Positions 49,301 through 61,672 of a DNA stretch of 64,000 nucleotides are shown piece by piece. Below the pieces are notes generated by a model, which saw only the letters and a list, made by a program, of their open reading frames with translations, was not told the origin of the DNA and did no database searches. The stretch's first letter is position 1. Each line of letters starts with the position of its first letter. The position numbers and the translations under genes were made by a program. Source of the stretch: Lumbricus rubellus (lineage: Eukaryota > Annelida > Clitellata > Crassiclitellata > Lumbricidae); NCBI GenBank assembly GCA_945859605.1, contig OX243814.1:34293999-34357998 (forward strand), in the 5' to 3' direction.

Positions 49301-52300
49301 ATAATTTACCATTTTTCATCTAAAAATATAACGGGTTCAACTATTGTTGTATCGTTTAATGAAGACAGTCAATAATTACTGAAATTTAACATGTAACAAA
49401 ATATACCCAGAATTTATATGTCCTCAAACCTGTGAAAGCAGACTTTTATCACTTTGCTAACAAGCTGAAGACATAGTGACATGTAAGACACAAGAATTCT
49501 GAAGAAGCTAAATGGTCTTTTACACGGGGTCCCAGTTTCACAAAGTTATGTGTGTGTGCACATTACAGGAAAACATAGATCGCACAATAGACAATACAAT
49601 GCCAAAAGCATAACAACTACAAGATAATTCATTATTCCTTTTGAAACCACACAGTCTGCAAGATAGCCAGACGACTTCAAAATGATACCAACCGGGTCGA
49701 GTTCAAAGTAGACGAGTTCCCCTCCTGTCAGAGCGATGACAACCTGGCGCTGGTTGACTGCGCACTTGACAATCGTCTTTTTCCCAGGTGTCTTCCACTC
49801 ATTCACACGCTTATCAGAACGAATGTGTCGGATGCCATCTGGGTAGATCTGCAAAAACAATAATAGCATAAATAAGCACACGTCTTGGTATTTTAACAAC
49901 AGCTCCAAGCAAAGAACAGTTTCGTCGTTGGTATGAAACATGCAGTCACCAAATGAAATTATTTCATAGAAACATCTGACATGTGTCATTAAAGCTTACT
50001 CCTCAATCCAACTTGATAATCTAATCTAATCAACCAATAGCACAGCTTGCAAATGTATTGACTGCAACATATGCTGGCTCAAGCAACAATCCAATTAAGA
50101 TTGGTAATTATAGTTAATAGCGCTATCAATAAATCTACCATGATCTTCAAGAAGCAGATACCTGAAACTGTCTAGAATTCAGAAGCAAAAAAATCAAATA
50201 TATAAGTTCTATCACATTAAGATATTAGCGGCTCTGCAACATCCCGCTAGTAACCAGCAACGAGGGTACATTAACCCCTTAATGCCGAGATGGTAGTAAA
50301 TGGTATGGGAAAATCCTAAACCCTCCAGCATTAAAGGGTTAAACAGGACTATCAGAGGAAACTGACTACTGGAGATAAGCTTACTCAAGAGCAAACATAA
50401 GAAAAGACCTATAGAGGTACCTGAACAAGGGCATCATCACCGAGCTGAGAGCAGGACAGGGTTGGTGTTGTGCCAAGGAAACCAGAGTCCGTTACTTCCT
50501 CCACAGTCTCACCGATGGACAGTACGAGAGTAGCGTTGACGAAAGACACAATGATATAAGCGTCATACTCGTCTGCAAACAACACCAAAATTTACAGGAC
50601 ATGGTCAATGGTCATAGAGGTCACTTAGATCATACAGGTCAAGGGAAATCCAGAGGCTTTGCTTATGTTGGCCCATCTAGCTGTAACTATCTTCTGCAGG
50701 GACTGTGGCTTCAGCTCTTTGAGTCTTCTCTTCCTCTGTTTTGGAAAAACCTGAAGACCATCTTATTTGTTAGTTGCAGCAATAACTTGGGCGGCCAACA
50801 GCACCTCTGAATCTTTTAGTGGTGCCATACAATTAAGACCAATGACATATTTTCTGGTGCAAAACAGTGGATCTCCAAATGGAAAAATATACTCACTAAC
50901 TGTTAAACAATATTTAACATCAGCTCATAAGTAGAGGACTACTTATATACCCAAACTCAACTATTCATGGTGAAGGTCACAAGCAAATCAAAATCCTCAG
51001 CATCAACTAAAACAAATCCCATGCTGATATGTGTACAAGGGTAAGTATGAATGCATGTGGATAAGTGAGTGTGTGTGACACTGCACTTGTTTGTGAGTGT
51101 ATGAGCGTATCCCAGTATCCATGTATGCATGTATTTACGAAAGAATGAATATGGATATTTACACGCTGTGCTTTCAAGCTGTCTCTCAAAATATTGCCAT
51201 CAAGCATGCTGCATTGCCTTAGTACTCAATTATAATATATAGTTATAATATATAGTTTTATTCATTATCAGTAGAAACAGATCAAACAAAAGTCAAATAC
51301 CCTGTATCAGCGCACGTAGAGCTCTAGAACATTGAAAACTTTACGTTATGAATACTCACACAGAAAATATTGTGAAATGAAATAGTCAGAAGAATACCTT
51401 AGATTTCTATCATATGAATGCTGCATAATCCAGTCCACATAATCGCACGCATGTTGTACTGAAACAAAAACAAGGCTAGGCTTGGTGTGGACTCAGACCA
51501 ACAGCCAGCCAGTTCTTTAATACTGAACCAACAACGTCCGCCAGTTCAAGGCAGACAACACGCCTCAAACAATGACCAACTAACGTCATGAATAGAAATG
51601 ATCTCCCTATAATCATTAGTCAACACGTGGGGCTGAGCGAAATCAAGTTTGTGTCCTCAGTAACTCCCTAATAAATAAAATAGCTTTAAATTATGTCACA
51701 CGATTTAGCATAAAAGATAAACAGAATTAAGAGATATTCTGCAGTAAAAAGAAGCAATTACCATCAATGTTTTTCTTCACAGTCCAGACTGCATTTGGAT
51801 TACCGGGCAGTTCAGACACAGCCATCTCGGACACCTATAACAATCATGCATCATGATATTGCTGAATATTAAATGGGTATTTAAGCATTTATAAAGCACT
51901 CATAGTAAGGTGAACTGTTCAGAAGCACTCCCAGCGCACAAGAAGCAGGTTTTGAGAACAGAGAAAACATGCCACACAGAACTGTATAAATTGTACAGTA
52001 GAAAAGCTATTTATATTGGTGAATGTCGAATAGCAGCTTCATCCAGCAAAGAATGGCCAAAGCCAGTCAAACAAAGACACAATTTTTTATTTTTTGTGCA
52101 CCACTTAACGGCACTTGGCGTGTGATGTATCATTAGTGGTATGCATATTGCATACCACTGTTTGAAAGCCTATGACAATGTGCCTGACTTTACAGAGCCT
52201 GTCATTGACCAATCAGCAAATCAATAAGCCAAGTCAAAACCAGAAGGTCAGTCTCTGGTAAGATAGAAAGACAAACTAAGATAGACGAAGACCCATATAG

Positions 52301-55300
52301 TGCACAGAAATCGAAATAACAGTAATCAAAAACCCATTGCCCAATGCCCACCAGACAATGAAAACGAGAAGTCAAGTTGCTCGCTCAAAAAAACACAATG
52401 AGAACACAAAAGCGCTCACTTCAAGTCCATGTCGAAGGACACGCAGTGAAGATCGAGGTCCACGGCCACAAAGCGTAAACAGCTGAGGAGTGTCTTCGTT
52501 CGCCAAGTCAGCAATCTAGCAAACCCCATCAAATACAATGATCACATATACTGAACCAAACAACCAACAGCCTTAAACAGCCAGCCGCAATTGATGTCAC
52601 CTTGTGCTTTCAGCTCTCTGAGCTCTAGCGACCGACATGATCCATTTTCTCCATTGCTTTCTTTCTGATGTCGCTTCCCTTAGTTTGAAATTGATAGCAA
52701 TGGCATAACGCAAGTAGGTCAGAAACATATTCTTTCTATATAACTTTCAAAAACAGATTAAATCAAGACATTTCAGAATAACTAAAATGATTAATTGCTT
52801 TAAATACCAGAAGGACTGCAATTAACTTAGAGCAGAACTAATACTATTGTGCCTACGGATTATTTTTGTAGTTACATAGTGTTGCAACCTATTGATGAAT
52901 GGTGCTACCAAAATCATAACAGGTTTGTTTAGAATTCTAGCACTGATATTCTAGAGAGGTTCAAATCAACACGAGTCAAGGACTCAAGGTGTAATTTATA
53001 TGGTCAGCAAACCTACATAACTTTTTCTTAGGTAGTAAAATGACAAATACAGGAACAACAGCACAAAAGAGTTCGCATCCAATGACATAAATCTTCATAG
53101 AATTATGGCTAATCTACCTGGAAGTTCATGACTGGAGAAAGGCTGTCCATTTCATCAACCATCACAAGATTCTTAAGAGGTCTTGGAGCAAAGAAGAATG
53201 TATCTCCCTCTTCCAGTGGCATTGCGCTGCTGAACTCTGGTTCATCGTCATCATCACCAAGATGGGCAATCTGATACAGGTTGCTGAAAACCAAATGAAA
53301 CAATACCAATTCATGTGCATCAATTTCGCTAAATAACATGAAATTGAGATTTTTTTAATTAGAAGTAAATGAAGTTCTGAAAAGCTATTTGGATTTCTGG
53401 TGGAATATTAACAGAAAACAAAGAACTCACTGGTTTCCAAATTCAGAGGCACAGAAGAGGAACCCTGTCTTCAGAACGCAGATTGCGGAAGCAATTGGAA
53501 CGGTGTCAAAGTATTTCAGACGAATTTCAGTCACCTGAAGACAAAATTGCAACCAAAAGAAATGTTCATAAAAAATGAAAAAGCAATCACACCTTCATAG
53601 TACCAAGACATTCGGAACTACATAAAAGAAACATTGAAATTTTGCCTTAAGTTTGCTGATGTGCTTTAATCCTTTCCAGCCGGAATTGTTTTGATACCTA
53701 TCCTGTTAATGGGGTCATGGGTGACCCGGTCCGGCGGGAAAGAGTTAAGTAATTATACTCCATACAGTCATCGAACACTGATCAATGCCTACCATATCTT
53801 CGTCTGTTTCCAGCGTTATCTTGAATATGTCGCCTTGTTCAGTTTGTGCGAGAAAGAAGAACATCGACTGAAATGACCAAACAATCAATTTACTGTAACA
53901 ATCTTAACCCTTTAATGCCAGAGGGTATAGGATTTCCCATACCGTTTACTACCATCTCGGCATTAAAGGGTTAAAGAATCAAATACAAAAGAAAATGTCT
54001 TGTAGTAAGTAACGTGAAAATCAAAAAGTCACACACGTGACTAGGTATATGTGTGAGCAGCCAGAAATATATGCCAGGACTCATGTGTTCATAGGTGAAT
54101 GATTCATTTCAGCAGACATCAGAAAATCAAGACTGGAATTCAGATGTTTGATAACTGCAATTTTAAGCATTACTATTCAAACTCAAACATCTACTCTACT
54201 CCTACATCCAGAAAAACTGTGCAAACAAGAAACAGCTTTATTAACAGAAAATAAGTACAACGGCTGAATGGAGAAATTCCTTGTTTCAACTGTGGATAAA
54301 CCAACAGATAATACACTTTGAATACTGTAGTCTTACCTCTTTTAAATGAAATGTGCAATCTGATCATAGGATTTGTTTCTGTTAGTAATGTTTGTATAGG
54401 GTTGATAGGTGCATTGCGTTTATCGTGTGCACACACCAGTGCGTTGCCTTTTTTTCTCAGGGTTGAACGCACTGGGAGCACTTCTGAAAGGCTCTTGCTG
54501 CGAGAAGTGCTTTATAAATGGTCAGATAAGATAAGATAAGATTATAAGTCCAATCAAATGAATTCTAAACACATAACGATGGTCAAAGAGAGAACATAAC
54601 TGCTTTGATTGCTTACTTTAGTCTTATGAGTGGCGCTACAAACGAATATCATTCCTCTTTCGGGATCGTCGAGATCGTTCTGAAAAACATAACAACAGAA
54701 TTTATGTCAATTTCAAAATGTAACATAATTTTAATCCTCCTGAACTCTTAAAATCAGCTTCTGCATCATACTTTACAATAGAGTTATTGTGTCAAGGTGT
54801 GATAGAAAATTATGCAGGTAAAAAGCTTCTCCGTGTCACCTGTCTTGTATAAATCTCCGACATTGTAGCCTGATGGTCACATGATCAACAAACATTAACA
54901 AGGTATAATTTTTGTCATATGATTTTCTGCAGTGACACATACAATTACACGCACACATTTTGAATGAAGGTTCAATCTACAAATAAAATTGCCATTATGT
55001 TTTGCATTGACACTGATACTTTACAGATGTCGACATCGTGAAAGTTCAAAATAAATGCACGTTTTCTTACCCTACGTCTTGGAATTGGACAACGAATATC
55101 AGGCTGGTCTCCAAAGTTCTTGTAAGTAATGTAATTTTCTGAGCAGATCAACATTCCGCTCGGACCTTCATTTCCTCCAGGAACTGTAAAAGACAATTAC
55201 ACGTCAAACAATTTTCAATTACTTACACATGCACATAAATTACATAGTGCAAGGAATGTCTCCATGTCACATACGGTGCTACGTCGGTGCTTCCTAACCT

Positions 55301-58300
55301 ACTATATGCAGTCTTGAAATTAATTCCAGTGTCTATCAATTCAGCAATCATTGAACTCTATACAAAGTTCTACAACAGACTAGTAAACTGAACGATATTT
55401 ATTGCAAAACTATTATAGCCACAGCAAAAATGATTATATAAACTGAATTAATCAAGTAGTGCAGGGTCTCATTCTCCACAAAGCCATCATAAAGATGGAT
55501 CACAGGAATATTTGTTGCTGTTAAAAGTTCGCATGACTCACATCAAAGATAGTGTAAGGGTGTTCAAAAAATGATCACATCTGTGAATATTTGTACCTGT
55601 TATAAGGAAGTTGGCATGCTCTTCTAACTGCTCAGAGTACTTGCGGACGACGTGGTTGAGACCGAGGTCGAGTTCGTAGAACGTCAGCATCTGTGGTGAC
55701 TTCTGTGCCGCCTCTCCGGACGGATCATTGTCTGCCTCCTGAAGACAAAAGGCATTGTTTAAAAATCCACTTGTACTATATTTCACCATCTCCACATTTG
55801 CACCTTTGTCTAATTACATTCTAGAAGATGAATCATAAAGTGCCATGAGCGTCACAACTTATATGCTAGTCCCAAACGACAAGCAAATGAGTTGCCATAT
55901 GAAACTTGAAACCTCAGAACATAACTTTTGCGTTTTAAGAGTTTCTTTCAAATTACATCGAAGTTCACAGAATTCCAACTTGTACAATCGCAACTCATAC
56001 GCTGGTTATGAACAACGGGTAAATATACTGTCAGTTGGACTTGGAATAAGAATAAATTTTTCACTCTACGAGTTCAAATATCATCACAGTGATTACTGTT
56101 AAATATTAAAGGCTCAAGTGCGTTGTGTGGCTACATAATACAACTACCACTTTCATGTATACATATTTCAAGAAAGCTCCAGGTCAATCAGTGGAACATT
56201 AAAACCATAGCTGCTCACATGAACACCACAATACCCACTAGCTCATCAACTACATGTACTGTCAAAAGCATATCTCAATTTCAAATAAACTTATATCTAC
56301 TTTAAATACCAAACCTTTGACTTGGCCTTTGGTGAAAACATTACATCAACTACACACACAAATGACATTAATTAAGTAGATCATTTCATAAACCCTAAAT
56401 TGATAAAAAAGAATGTTCACCTCATAATCAATTTCCAGACAAGCAAACGTAGGATTTTCAAAACCGACGTCAACTCCGACCATGTGATAGACAAGCGTGT
56501 TGGACTTGTGCGCTTCAAGAGGCGAAGAAATTGTCAGTCTCGCCTGAGCATCACGATTCAAAATGTAGACCAACTTCTGCTTCTCAACGGCACCTAAATT
56601 TAAAAAAACCAGATAAAATCGTATTACTCCTACTAAAAGCTAACAAGACAAATTACTAACTACAAACAGTCAACAGTTACTGATCGTAGACAAAAATATC
56701 TGCCAAACACACAAAACCAGTTGAGACATGTTTGACTTTGATGCAGAAATAAAAAAAGTAATAATAGTTGTTTAACCCTTTAATGCCGGAGAGTATAGGA
56801 CTTCCTATACCATTCACTACCATCTCGGCATTAAAGGGTTAATTCCTAACTCACCAATCATGATGGCTCTCCCCTTTGGATCAATAGCGAGATATTGACC
56901 CGGAACAATACGACGACATCCACTCTTGCCAAATGTTTCTTGGTGAACCTGCAACAACAAGAAACTCATCATCTTTACTTGCAGTCATAACAATCCACAT
57001 GTCAACATGAACACTTCCGCTACTGTTTTGCAACCCAGTACAAAACTGATTCACGTACCACTGCAGTCTAAGTCAGATATGTTAATCAGAATGGATAAAT
57101 AGATAAAAGTCTAAAGATAAGACCTGAGAAGCAGATCTAAAAGTCTAGAACTTAGCAGACACAAAAATATGGCACAAATAAGAATTTAAAATTAGAAATG
57201 GAACTCAAATTTACCAAAAGAAATAAAACAGCCTGGGGTAAACTAGAAAAACAAACCAGTTAGGATGTCGAGGTGGCAAAAATATAGTTTGGTTTGATGA
57301 AAGGTAGTTTATGCTGGATTTATAGCTAGGCACTCATGTTATAGCCTTCACAGTCACACAATCAGGCCCGGCCCTAGGGTTTGCGGGGCCCAAGGCAGCA
57401 TCGGGTCCTCAAGCATAAATTTACGCAGTTGATTTCCTGTCAATACTGCACTGGTGGGGGAGAGTCACCTAAGATGATACACTTATCGTCGTTTTCCAAC
57501 TTCCTTTTTTTAGCTAATAGCACTATTTTATAATAAGCCCCACTGATGTGGCCTATTTACTTTCTAATTATGCGTGTAAAAGAATAGCAGTTCTCCAAAA
57601 AGCGATATTATTGCCATTCAAAACAATTACTAATAATGTCTCAACTTAGGCAACTGTATCCGTAAGATAGGACAATAATTTATATAATGTTATATTGGGA
57701 AAATTTTTAATACTGTGAAATAATATCGCGGTAGCAATAGGTGTGGGTCCCATCTTATGAAGCGTCCATTCTTAGGTGGCTTTCCCTACTACCTTATGTA
57801 GGTCTATCTACATGTAAGTAATGCAAAATCAGCGCCCGCACTTAGGAGCAAAAGAGGCCCCGCCCAGAAAATTGAGAATTGTTTAGCAACTGAGGCCTAC
57901 GTTTTGTTTTTTGACAAATTTCTTTGCGCCAGAGCACTAATGAAATCTACATTATTTTAGACACCTCTCTGAAAATATCCATGTTCTAAATGTCATGCTT
58001 TGCATTTTTAAACTCTCGCTAAAAATGTCACCCAATCATTGTGTTTTGCTCTCTCCTGCAGAAATATAGGCCTATGCGGACGTCCTTTTGCACAGGTGGA
58101 GCAAACTGAGTTAGCTTAACTAGTGTTTCCTGGGAGAATTCTACATGCAGACCTAGGCTAAAGAAGTATAGGCTAGCTGTGAGGAAGTTTCGTTCTTTCA
58201 AAATCTATCACATTCACGTGGCAAATTGACTGCAAGCATAGTTTTTATGAGACGAAACCACGGTCAATCTCAACAAGGAAAAAATTATAGCCAGCTGCGC

Positions 58301-59569
58301 GGGGCCCTCGAAACGCGGGGCCCAAGGCGGCTGCCTCGCTCGCCTTGCCCTAAGGCCGGGCCTGCACACAATACACCTAATTAAACAACGAAATTTACAT
58401 CAAATTCCGATCATAATCCAATTATTTGAACTCAGATTAAAGTTGAAAATTCCAAAGCCCGATCCACATAGCAATTGTGTCATATCAGCAGAAGAAAAAA
58501 CTCAAGCTAAGCATTAATATAACCTATACTGTAACATACAGATCTTCTACATTGAAATCACGAGAGAGAGGTCTATGACACATTGTTCCAGTCAGCAGAA
58601 TATTACGATGCAAATGCGGAAAGTACAATAATTACCTTTTCGAAGGAATTCTTTGAAGGGACATATTCCAAAATAACAATTCTTCCTGAATCACTTCCAA
58701 TAACAATATAATCTAAAAAAAATCAAAACGTTACCGTGAAACATTGATCTTAAATTTCATAAAGCACAGTTACAGTAAGCTGGAATTTTAAACCAGTTTG
58801 TCCTTCACATAAATACACAAGTCAAGCAATTAAAAAACCACAAGTTTAAGCACTGCCTCTTAGTAAACCTCTCTTTTTTTCATCACTTCACCATAACTAA
58901 ACATGCTTCTCTGCATTCTATAATTAGCCAATGGGTCACTATGTCACTAAAAGTGTTCACATATCAATGAGAACATTGGTCATTGAACACAGATGTCATC
59001 AAGTCTCCCTAACGTCAATTTTTTTTCTTAATTGATTAAATTGTCAGTGCGAAAGCTTGATATAATACTACAAAAATAGATGGGTGTACTGTATTATGGT
59101 GCATAATGTGCTTCTGAACAGTTCACCTTACTAGAGGCGCGTTACAAATTTATGCATGAATACAATATAACAAAATAAGTAACTTTAGTTGGAGAATTAT
59201 TTTACATCATTTCACTATTATTTTGATTTACATGTAGTCCTGGTTACCATGGGATTTCAATCCATTTGCCACCTTGACCATATATTAATTATTCATTTCT
59301 CATGAACACATTAATAAAATCAACATTCATGAATGTAATGCACCTTTTGTTCCTCCAGTGAGTCGGAATGGCATAAGGGAGCGAATCACACCAAACACTT
59401 CTTCCGTCAACAAGACATACACTTTGCCTGTGTTTGAGTCAGGACGCAGAACTTCGAGTATCTTTCCCCGAGACACAACAATTTCTTGCTGTTTAGTCCC
59501 TGAAAAGTTGCCATGTATTGCATGAGTAATCCCAGTAGCTCTCTGCAACGTTAGATTGTAGAGATACAT
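40321..59569 (-). CDS. SF3B3: Splicing factor 3B subunit 3 (SF3B3/SAP130), complete, 27 coding exons
   Basis: SF3B3 is a large beta-propeller subunit of the SF3b complex of U2 snRNP and acts in the nucleus in branch-site recognition. I rebuilt it by matching translated exons to the remembered human protein and checking splice sites and phase. Exons in transcript order: 59344-59569, 58636-58712, 56855-56948, 56421-56593, 55597-55738, 55071-55183, 54617-54679, 53793-53867, 53431-53534, 53118-53283, 52420-52515, 51762-51834, 50421-50572, 49693-49848, 49126-49281, 48618-48761, 47987-48109, 47238-47392, 46470-46644, 45686-45891, 44455-44734, 43494-43706, 42794-42892, 42039-42182, 41509-41613, 40739-40834, 40321-40365. 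They total 3651 nt, 1216 residues plus TAA; human SF3B3 is 1217. Every intron is GT-AG; exon 1 (GTGCAT) and exon 14 (GTTGGT) have weak donors. The start is [13 protein letters not shown] and the end is [10 protein letters not shown]. The N-terminal half corresponds to the MMS1_N-type propellers and the C-terminal part to the CPSF_A domain (family knowledge). No frameshift or missing segment is seen. Confidence 0.97.
43043..43241 (-). mobile_element. tRNA-derived SINE in SF3B3 intron 22
   Basis: Reverse-strand copy. The B box reads GGTTCGAATCCACCTCA on the - strand, with the shared GTCCTTCACTGC body and AGCGCCCCTTCAAG tail region. It is inserted in the same orientation as SF3B3 transcription. 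Confidence 0.75.
43880..44112 (+). mobile_element. LINE 3' UTR with (CAAAT)n tail, SF3B3 intron 21
   Basis: Ends GTGCAATAAATAAACAAATC followed by a CAAAT repeat. The tail repeat matches that of the - strand remnant at 19178. The coding part is gone. Confidence 0.45.
44789..44859. mobile_element. TTAA-bounded hairpin MITE (SF3B3 intron 20)
   Basis: 71 bp, from TTAACCCTTTAATGC to GCATTAAAGGGTTAA; the arms pair. The interior reads GAGATGGTAGTAAATGGTAT. TTAA at both ends followed by CCCTTT is the piggyBac-type arrangement (inference). Confidence 0.75.
45340..45416 (+). mobile_element. LINE 3' tail with (TTGTA)n, SF3B3 intron 20
   Basis: GGTTGCAATAAAGTGAATTG precedes a TTGTA repeat, with an AATAAA signal just before the tail. 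Only the end of the element is recognisable. Confidence 0.45.
45560..45660 (+). mobile_element. LINE-type hairpin tail, SF3B3 intron 20
   Basis: GGTAGCGCTTCTGAAAAGC pairs with CAGAAGCACTTTATAAATAG, matching the 54440 tail. Confidence 0.55.
45950..46019. mobile_element. Diverged TTAA hairpin MITE (SF3B3 intron 19)
   Basis: 70 bp, TTAACCCATTACCGACC to GGTAAAGGGTTAA. It shares ends and a GAGTATAGGATTCCCAT core with the main family; the inner arms differ. Confidence 0.6.
46675..46758 (+). mobile_element. LINE 3' hairpin tail with (GAAT)n, SF3B3 intron 18
   Basis: AGCCGTGGCTGGGCAGGGAG, then CGCCTCTGAGTAGGCTTCTT and a GAAT repeat, the same tail as at 23.8 kb. Confidence 0.65.
46997..47067. mobile_element. 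TTAA-bounded hairpin MITE (SF3B3 intron 18)
   Basis: 71 bp, same family as 44789-44859 but in the opposite orientation; the interior reads ATACCATTTACTACCATCTC. Confidence 0.75.
48885..49078. repeat. ~35-bp minisatellite in SF3B3 intron 15
   Basis: Repeats of ACAGTAACAATGATAACAAG followed by TATAACATTACATA, five or so units of varying length. Confidence 0.75.
50271..50342. mobile_element. TTAA-bounded hairpin MITE (SF3B3 intron 13)
   Basis: 72 bp, with TTAACCCCTTAATGC and GCATTAAAGGGTTAA ends and the shared GAGATGGTAGTAAATGG core. Confidence 0.75.
50640..50815 (+). mobile_element. LINE RT C-terminal fragment in SF3B3 intron 12
   Basis: Translation gives FAYVGPSS then [15 protein letters not shown], a degraded form of the common LINE C-terminal block (AGPxxWNSLP...FKxxLKTHLF). 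It is antisense to SF3B3. Confidence 0.55.
53666..53748. mobile_element. Diverged TTAA hairpin element (SF3B3 intron 8)
   Basis: 83 bp, TTAATCCTTTCCAGCCGG to CCGGCGGGAAAGAGTTAA, with an internal GGGTCATGGGTGACCC palindrome. It has the same architecture with different arms. Confidence 0.5.
53904..53974. mobile_element. TTAA-bounded hairpin MITE (SF3B3 intron 7)
   Basis: 71 bp, with TTAACCCTTTAATGC and GCATTAAAGGGTTAA ends, inverted core orientation relative to the copy at 44789. Confidence 0.75.
54440..54547 (+). mobile_element. LINE-type hairpin tail with (ATAAG)n, SF3B3 intron 7
   Basis: CACTGGGAGCACTTCTGAAA pairs with GAGAAGTGCTTTATAAATGG, followed by an ATAAG repeat. The same stem occurs at 45560. 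Confidence 0.6.
56772..56842. mobile_element. TTAA-bounded hairpin MITE abutting SF3B3 exon 3
   Basis: 71 bp family member whose right TTAA ends 12 nt from the exon 3 edge at 56855, so it starts just beyond the GTGAGT donor of intron 3 in transcript order. Confidence 0.75.
57363..58364. mobile_element. hAT-like non-autonomous element, 1002 bp, in SF3B3 intron 2
   Basis: The ends CAGGCCCGGCCCTAGGG and CCCTAAGGCCGGGCCTG are inverted repeats. The 8-bp duplication CACACAAT (57355-57362 and 58365-58372) is exact. Subterminal GCGGGGCCCAAGGC words recur at both ends. No transposase reading frame is seen. Confidence 0.85.
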
Positions 59570-60340
59570 CTTGCTCCAGGATGATAAATTTCAGATGCCA
59601 AATCTACAAAATCAGAAAACAGCAACTTAACACACTGAATTTAAAACAGTGCCTATGCAGTAATTAAGCAAGCAGAGTTTAGTGTATAAAAATCATTATA
59701 TTGTGTGAGCATCGATTTGAGGTATCCGACCTAAATTGGTGTCGGGGATTCGGACCACACCCAAATCAAACACGATGTCATCAAATGCAAACTGCACCGA
59801 CTGGTCCACTTTCAAATCCTCCGACTATGTGAACTGAACCATGCATTTCTGAATATGGACGCAGCATGGCACTAGCCATTTTAATGTTCTTTAAAGCACT
59901 TTAAATGTAATTTGTAAAGTAACATGCACCCGGTTATAGTCCATACATGTGACTACCGATCGTTTGATCAACTCAGCTGCATAAGCAAGCGCTATCCAAC
60001 GATTTCTACGTTAGCAGTGCTTCAAAAGTTTGCAATATTCTATATCTACCTAAATACAAACGCCTTAATTGCCGGTAAAGTGGCGACAACTCAAAGAAAA
60101 TGGCCGCTGCTAGATAACGCAAAGCGTGCACCTAGCCGCTTCACGCACACGAAACTGCGTTAGTCCAAAAAGAACACGAGACCAATATCTGAAATAATAT
60201 GTAGAACTGCATATAACTGACAATACAACGATTTCAACTAAGAAAATATACGAAATAAACAGTAAAATGAATTACTTAAGTTTCTCTCGGAAATCAATTT
60301 GACGGCGGACGCGCTACTATAAACTGTTCGTTTTGTTCCT
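59570..60340 (-). promoter_or_regulatory. Putative SF3B3 5' UTR and upstream region
   Basis: Upstream of the SF3B3 ATG (59567-59569) a possible UTR acceptor, TTTTGTAG, is read on the - strand just above 59603, giving 34 nt of UTR in the first coding exon. A possible donor (GTAATT, 60271-60276) would end a non-coding exon lying above 60277, next to a CpG-bearing stretch (60300-60330) with GACGGCGGACGCGC. A YY1-like word, AAAATGGCCGCT, lies at 60097-60108. No convincing TATA box is seen. The exact first exon and start site are inference. Confidence 0.3.
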
Positions 60341-60565
60341 TTTAGCCTTAGGCCGCAAGTAAGCAAGCAAAAATATTCCTAATGAGTTTTTAATCTGGGA
60401 TCTCTAGAAAAGAGTCTAGATTATAAGAATGAGTTAACTACACCGAAATCAAGTCAATTGATGTTGTGGCTTAATTTGTTCCAATTAAAAACTTACAAAG
60501 AAATTTTTATAAGAGGTTGTGGCCTAATTTTTTCCATTTAGACAAAGAGTATAAATATTTTGACC

Positions 60566-60676
60566 AAGGCCCCTAGGCCTACGCTGCGGCTTGAGGTGGA
60601 TTCTAATCTGGAACCCTCCTGTTCCAATTAAGGCACCGAACCCACGGTTATCCACCACTACACCACCTCGCCCCAT
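60566..60676 (-). mobile_element. SINE head fragment
   Basis: Reads GGGGCGAGGTGGTGTAGTGG on the - strand, then a longer spacer and GATTAGAATCCACCTCAAGC, a diverged form of the SINE head and B box. The body is missing. Confidence 0.6.
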
Positions 60677-60941
60677 TTCTGCTTCTGAAGTAGTAATAGG
60701 CCTAAGGCCTAAGCCTATAGGCCTATAAACTACGTAAAACCAAGAATTATAAGGCCTATAACGGAAATCATGAATTCGCATTAAATTGCATTAAATTGCA
60801 TTAAATGGTCGACGTTATGAGAACTGGCCATTCAGATCCTCTATATGCCTAGCATACATTCAAAGTTGTTGTGTTTTTATTCGCTAGAGCGTCGTTTCAA
60901 ACTGGTCAATTCTGATTGCGACGAGTAGTAGGTAGCCTATA

Positions 60942-61606
60942 GGCCAGCCCAGAGCCTTCTATTACTGAGAGTTCGGCATTATCCTATAGGCGCAATGGTA
61001 AACGGATTCCTGCATTCTGATCGGTCGCCTGACATGGACGCCATTCTAGTTCCAGCCAAAGACCTTATATATATTCCACCGGTGTGGTTGACTGGGTTGA
61101 GTATGTACGCAGCAACGATGTGTACCTGTCAAATATTCACTTAGAACCAGATTTCCCCTTCTATTGTATTGACGTTCCGGATTAAATTATAATTAGGCCT
61201 ATCGGGAAGATAGGAAATTAAACTCAGCTGCCACATGTGTAATTTAAGTAATAAGTAGGCCTTATAATTATTTGATTAGCGTCAGAGTAGTGCCTTACGC
61301 CATATGAGCCGTGTTGGCATGAAGCGCCTTTGTTCTAAAGTGGGCTTTGCAGGCCTATTTAAGTCAGATATCAGGTTGCTACAATTATAGTCATTTCGCG
61401 GTAACCTGAAATGGCGAGACCTCTGTCTCTATATGCCTGTCTGTCTATCTATCTGTCTGTCTGTCTGTCGATCTCTTTCTCTGTCTGCCTCTGTCTATCT
61501 CTCCTTTTATCTGCTTCTTTCTCTGTTTCTGTCTCACTCCATCTCTGTCTGTCTTGTCTGTCAGTCTATCTGTCTCTGTCTCTCTCCTACTGCCTGTCTG
61601 TCAATT

Positions 61607-61672
<66 letters not shown>

